A DNA stretch of 64,000 bases from Gemmatimonadaceae bacterium (GTDB taxonomy: Bacteria; Gemmatimonadota; Gemmatimonadetes; Gemmatimonadales; Gemmatimonadaceae), in NCBI GenBank assembly GCA_019186945.1, contig JABAQJ010000001.1, positions 248,001 through 312,000 of the forward strand, in the 5' to 3' direction. Shown here piece after piece: positions 62,720 through 64,000 of this stretch. The position numbers and the translations under genes were made by a program. Positions within the stretch are counted from its first letter, which is position 1, and each line of letters begins with the position of its first letter. The notes under the pieces were generated by a model. That model made no database searches. It was given only the letters and a program-made list of their open reading frames with translations, and was not told the DNA's origin.

Positions 62720-63715
62720 TCACGTATTGGCACAAGTGGAGGGGGACGCTGCCCGATCGGCGTCGCCGGCCTGCGAGGCCATGCCACGCTGCGTCGAGAT
62801 CGAATACGTGCTTCCCGGAAGACCGCTGGAGACGATCGTGATCGTTCCGTTGACATCGGTCCGATACCACGGAATCATACGCGAACGCAGCAACTCCACC
62901 GTCTGCTCGTGAACGAACCCGAAGTCGTTGGTGCTGGACAATGACATCACGATGGCATCCGGTCGTACCATGTCGAGGTATCGAGCCGTGATGCCGTTGC
63001 AGCTCCCGTGATGGTTTGCCTTCATGATGCGAGCGGACATCCCGGGCGTTTCGTCGTAGCCAGCGATGTCGAAATACTCGATCGCCTCGTGCTCGGCATC
63101 CCCGGCCAGCCACATGGAGAATGACGTTGAGTCCGGACCAAGCAGCTTGATGGCAACCGAGCGGTTGTTCGGCGAGTTGCCCTGATGGTCGGGGCGCAGG
63201 ATCTCCAGTCGTGCGCCGCCATCGAGCACCAGCGTGCACATGCGCGCACCCGAGCCGCACGGGTCGTCCGTGTCGTGGAGCATCATCTCCTGCCTGCTTA
63301 CGCGGGCACGGATCGAGTCCCGCAGTTCGATGAGCGATGAATTGAGAGCGGGATTACCGTTCTCGAAGAACGCGTCGATGACGATGCGTCGCGACGACGC
63401 AAACAACGCTCGCAGCCCCGCGTAGTGATCGAAGTGCTCGTGAGACAATATCACCGCCGTGAACCTTGCGCCGTTCAGACCGAGGCTGTCGAGCGCGCGC
63501 CCGAACGTCCCGCTGCTCGGACCGCCATCGACGATGACCCGGCTCGCGCCGTTCTCGATCACGATGGCATCGCCTTGACCGACGTCGAGGAAACGCACGA
63601 CGAGCGGTTTCGACACCGGCGGCGGCACGGCGCCGGGATCGAGTCCCTGGGAGCCGCACGCCGTCATCACCGCGGTGGCCACCAGCACCCATGGCCATCG
63701 CTGTACAGGATGCAA
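62720..63715 (-). CDS. MBL-fold lipoprotein related to the ComEC C-terminal domain
   Basis: Encodes about 331 residues; the start is uncertain (TTG at 63715 used here, GTG at 63688 possible; the ATG at 63811 would overlap the gene upstream). The lipobox VATAVMTAC is followed by VRFLDVGQGDAIVIE, the opening of ComEC-type MBL domains, then LSHEHFDHYAGL as the metal motif and ANHHGSCNGIT. In ComEC this domain is a nuclease. Here it is a stand-alone exported protein that may degrade nucleic acids or act on phosphoesters outside the cytoplasm. Confidence 0.78.
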   Translation of the reverse strand: MHPVQRWPWVLVATAVMTACGSQGLDPGAVPPPVSKPLVVRFLDVGQGDAIVIENGASRVIVDGGPSSGTFGRALDSLGLNGARFTAVILSHEHFDHYAGLRALFASSRRIVIDAFFENGNPALNSSLIELRDSIRARVSRQEMMLHDTDDPCGSGARMCTLVLDGGARLEILRPDHQGNSPNNRSVAIKLLGPDSTSFSMWLAGDAEHEAIEYFDIAGYDETPGMSARIMKANHHGSCNGITARYLDMVRPDAIVMSLSSTNDFGFVHEQTVELLRSRMIPWYRTDVNGTITIVSSGLPGSTYSISTQRGMASQAGDADRAASPSTCANT

Positions 63716-63737
63716 ACCGGATCGCAACGGCGTCGCT

Positions 63738-64000
63738 CTACTCGAAGCTCGGTTCGTACGCTTCCGCGGGCGCTGGTTTGAGCTGTGAGTTCCTCTGCAA
63801 CAGGCGCACACAGGAATTCCAGCGAAGGATCGACTCGTCGTTGTTGGCCGGCCGCATACCCTCTGCCTTCGCGAACCACTGCATCGCCTGTTCGATCCAG
63901 TCGTACGCCATTTCCGCCGAGCGCGGGATGGCGCGTCGCAGCAGCGCCTTTCCCCAGCGCTCGCAGACGATTCCGTTATAGTATGCGTTCTTGTACGGAT
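63738..64000 (-). CDS. C-terminal fragment of an unrecognised protein
   Basis: The minus-strand frame is open from the right edge to a stop at 63738-63740 and gives 86 residues: NGIVCERWGKALLRRAIPRS, MAYDWIEQAMQWFAKAEGMR and LRWNSCVRLLQRNSQLKP in order. The helical, tryptophan-rich composition suggests a helical-repeat or TPR-like end. The start lies beyond the window. It ends 22 bases upstream of the MBL gene's likely start on the same strand, so both may be in one operon. Confidence 0.6.
   Translation of the reverse strand, partial: PYKNAYYNGIVCERWGKALLRRAIPRSAEMAYDWIEQAMQWFAKAEGMRPANNDESILRWNSCVRLLQRNSQLKPAPAEAYEPSFE

Overview
This 64 kb window looks like chromosomal DNA of a Gemmatimonadota (Gemmatimonas-like) bacterium. 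The evidence is high GC content, many secreted proteins and lipoproteins, a SusC/SusD outer-membrane pair whose plug region has the carboxypeptidase-regulatory form common in that phylum, an FG-GAP protein, and several S9, M28 and M24 peptidase-family proteins. This is an inference from gene style; no rRNA or marker gene is present. I found no tRNA, CRISPR array, insertion sequence, integrase or phage gene.

Layout. 1-5.3 kb: fragment, small membrane protein, secreted basic protein, secreted M28 peptidase, a nested repeat, then a DUF485/ActP acetate-uptake pair. 5.9-16.3 kb: glycogen operon (phosphorylase, GlgA, GH57 branching enzyme, GH57/DUF3536 protein) followed by two paralogous ATP-grasp ligases; an OsmC gene converges on it. 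17.2-23.7 kb, minus strand: SusC, SusD and an S9 peptidase. 24.0-27.9 kb, minus strand: compact four-gene unit of two alpha/beta-hydrolases and two ATP-grasp proteins. 28-32 kb: M24-like protein, GlcG-like protein, CcdC-like membrane protein, DUF4412 protein. 32.1-35.1 kb: CARF-sigma54 (RtcR-like) activator with no rtcBA beside it, then an ECF sigma, membrane anti-sigma candidate and Spy/CnrX-like protein. 35-41.5 kb: envelope proteins, DUF937 protein, sulfatase, PepSY pair, and a HEPN-family protein. 41.6-46.4 kb: amidohydrolase, VOC protein with a histone-H1-like tail, beta-lactamase-fold hydrolase. 46.7-50.5 kb: two GCS2 carboxylate-amine ligases flanking a class I glutamine-amidotransferase-type hydrolase. 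50.8-56.4 kb: four tightly packed genes encoding a serine hydrolase, a degenerate CHAT protein, an intact CHAT protease and a gingipain/caspase-like protease. 56.4-64 kb: MBL lipoprotein, small lipoprotein, FG-GAP protein, CarboxypepD_reg protein, HerA-like ATPase (DUF853), ComEC-like MBL protein, and a fragment.

The best candidate for an undescribed system is the 50.8-56.4 kb operon. It combines three caspase-clan-like proteins (one catalytically dead) with a GHSYG serine hydrolase, an arrangement that resembles protease-triggered effector systems, although no sensor or mobile context is visible. Other notable units are the ATP-grasp/esterase operon, the ATP-grasp pair inside the glycogen operon, the gamma-glutamyl-type triad, and the CARF-sigma54 and HEPN genes. 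Six ATP-dependent carboxylate-amine ligases lie within about 37 kb.
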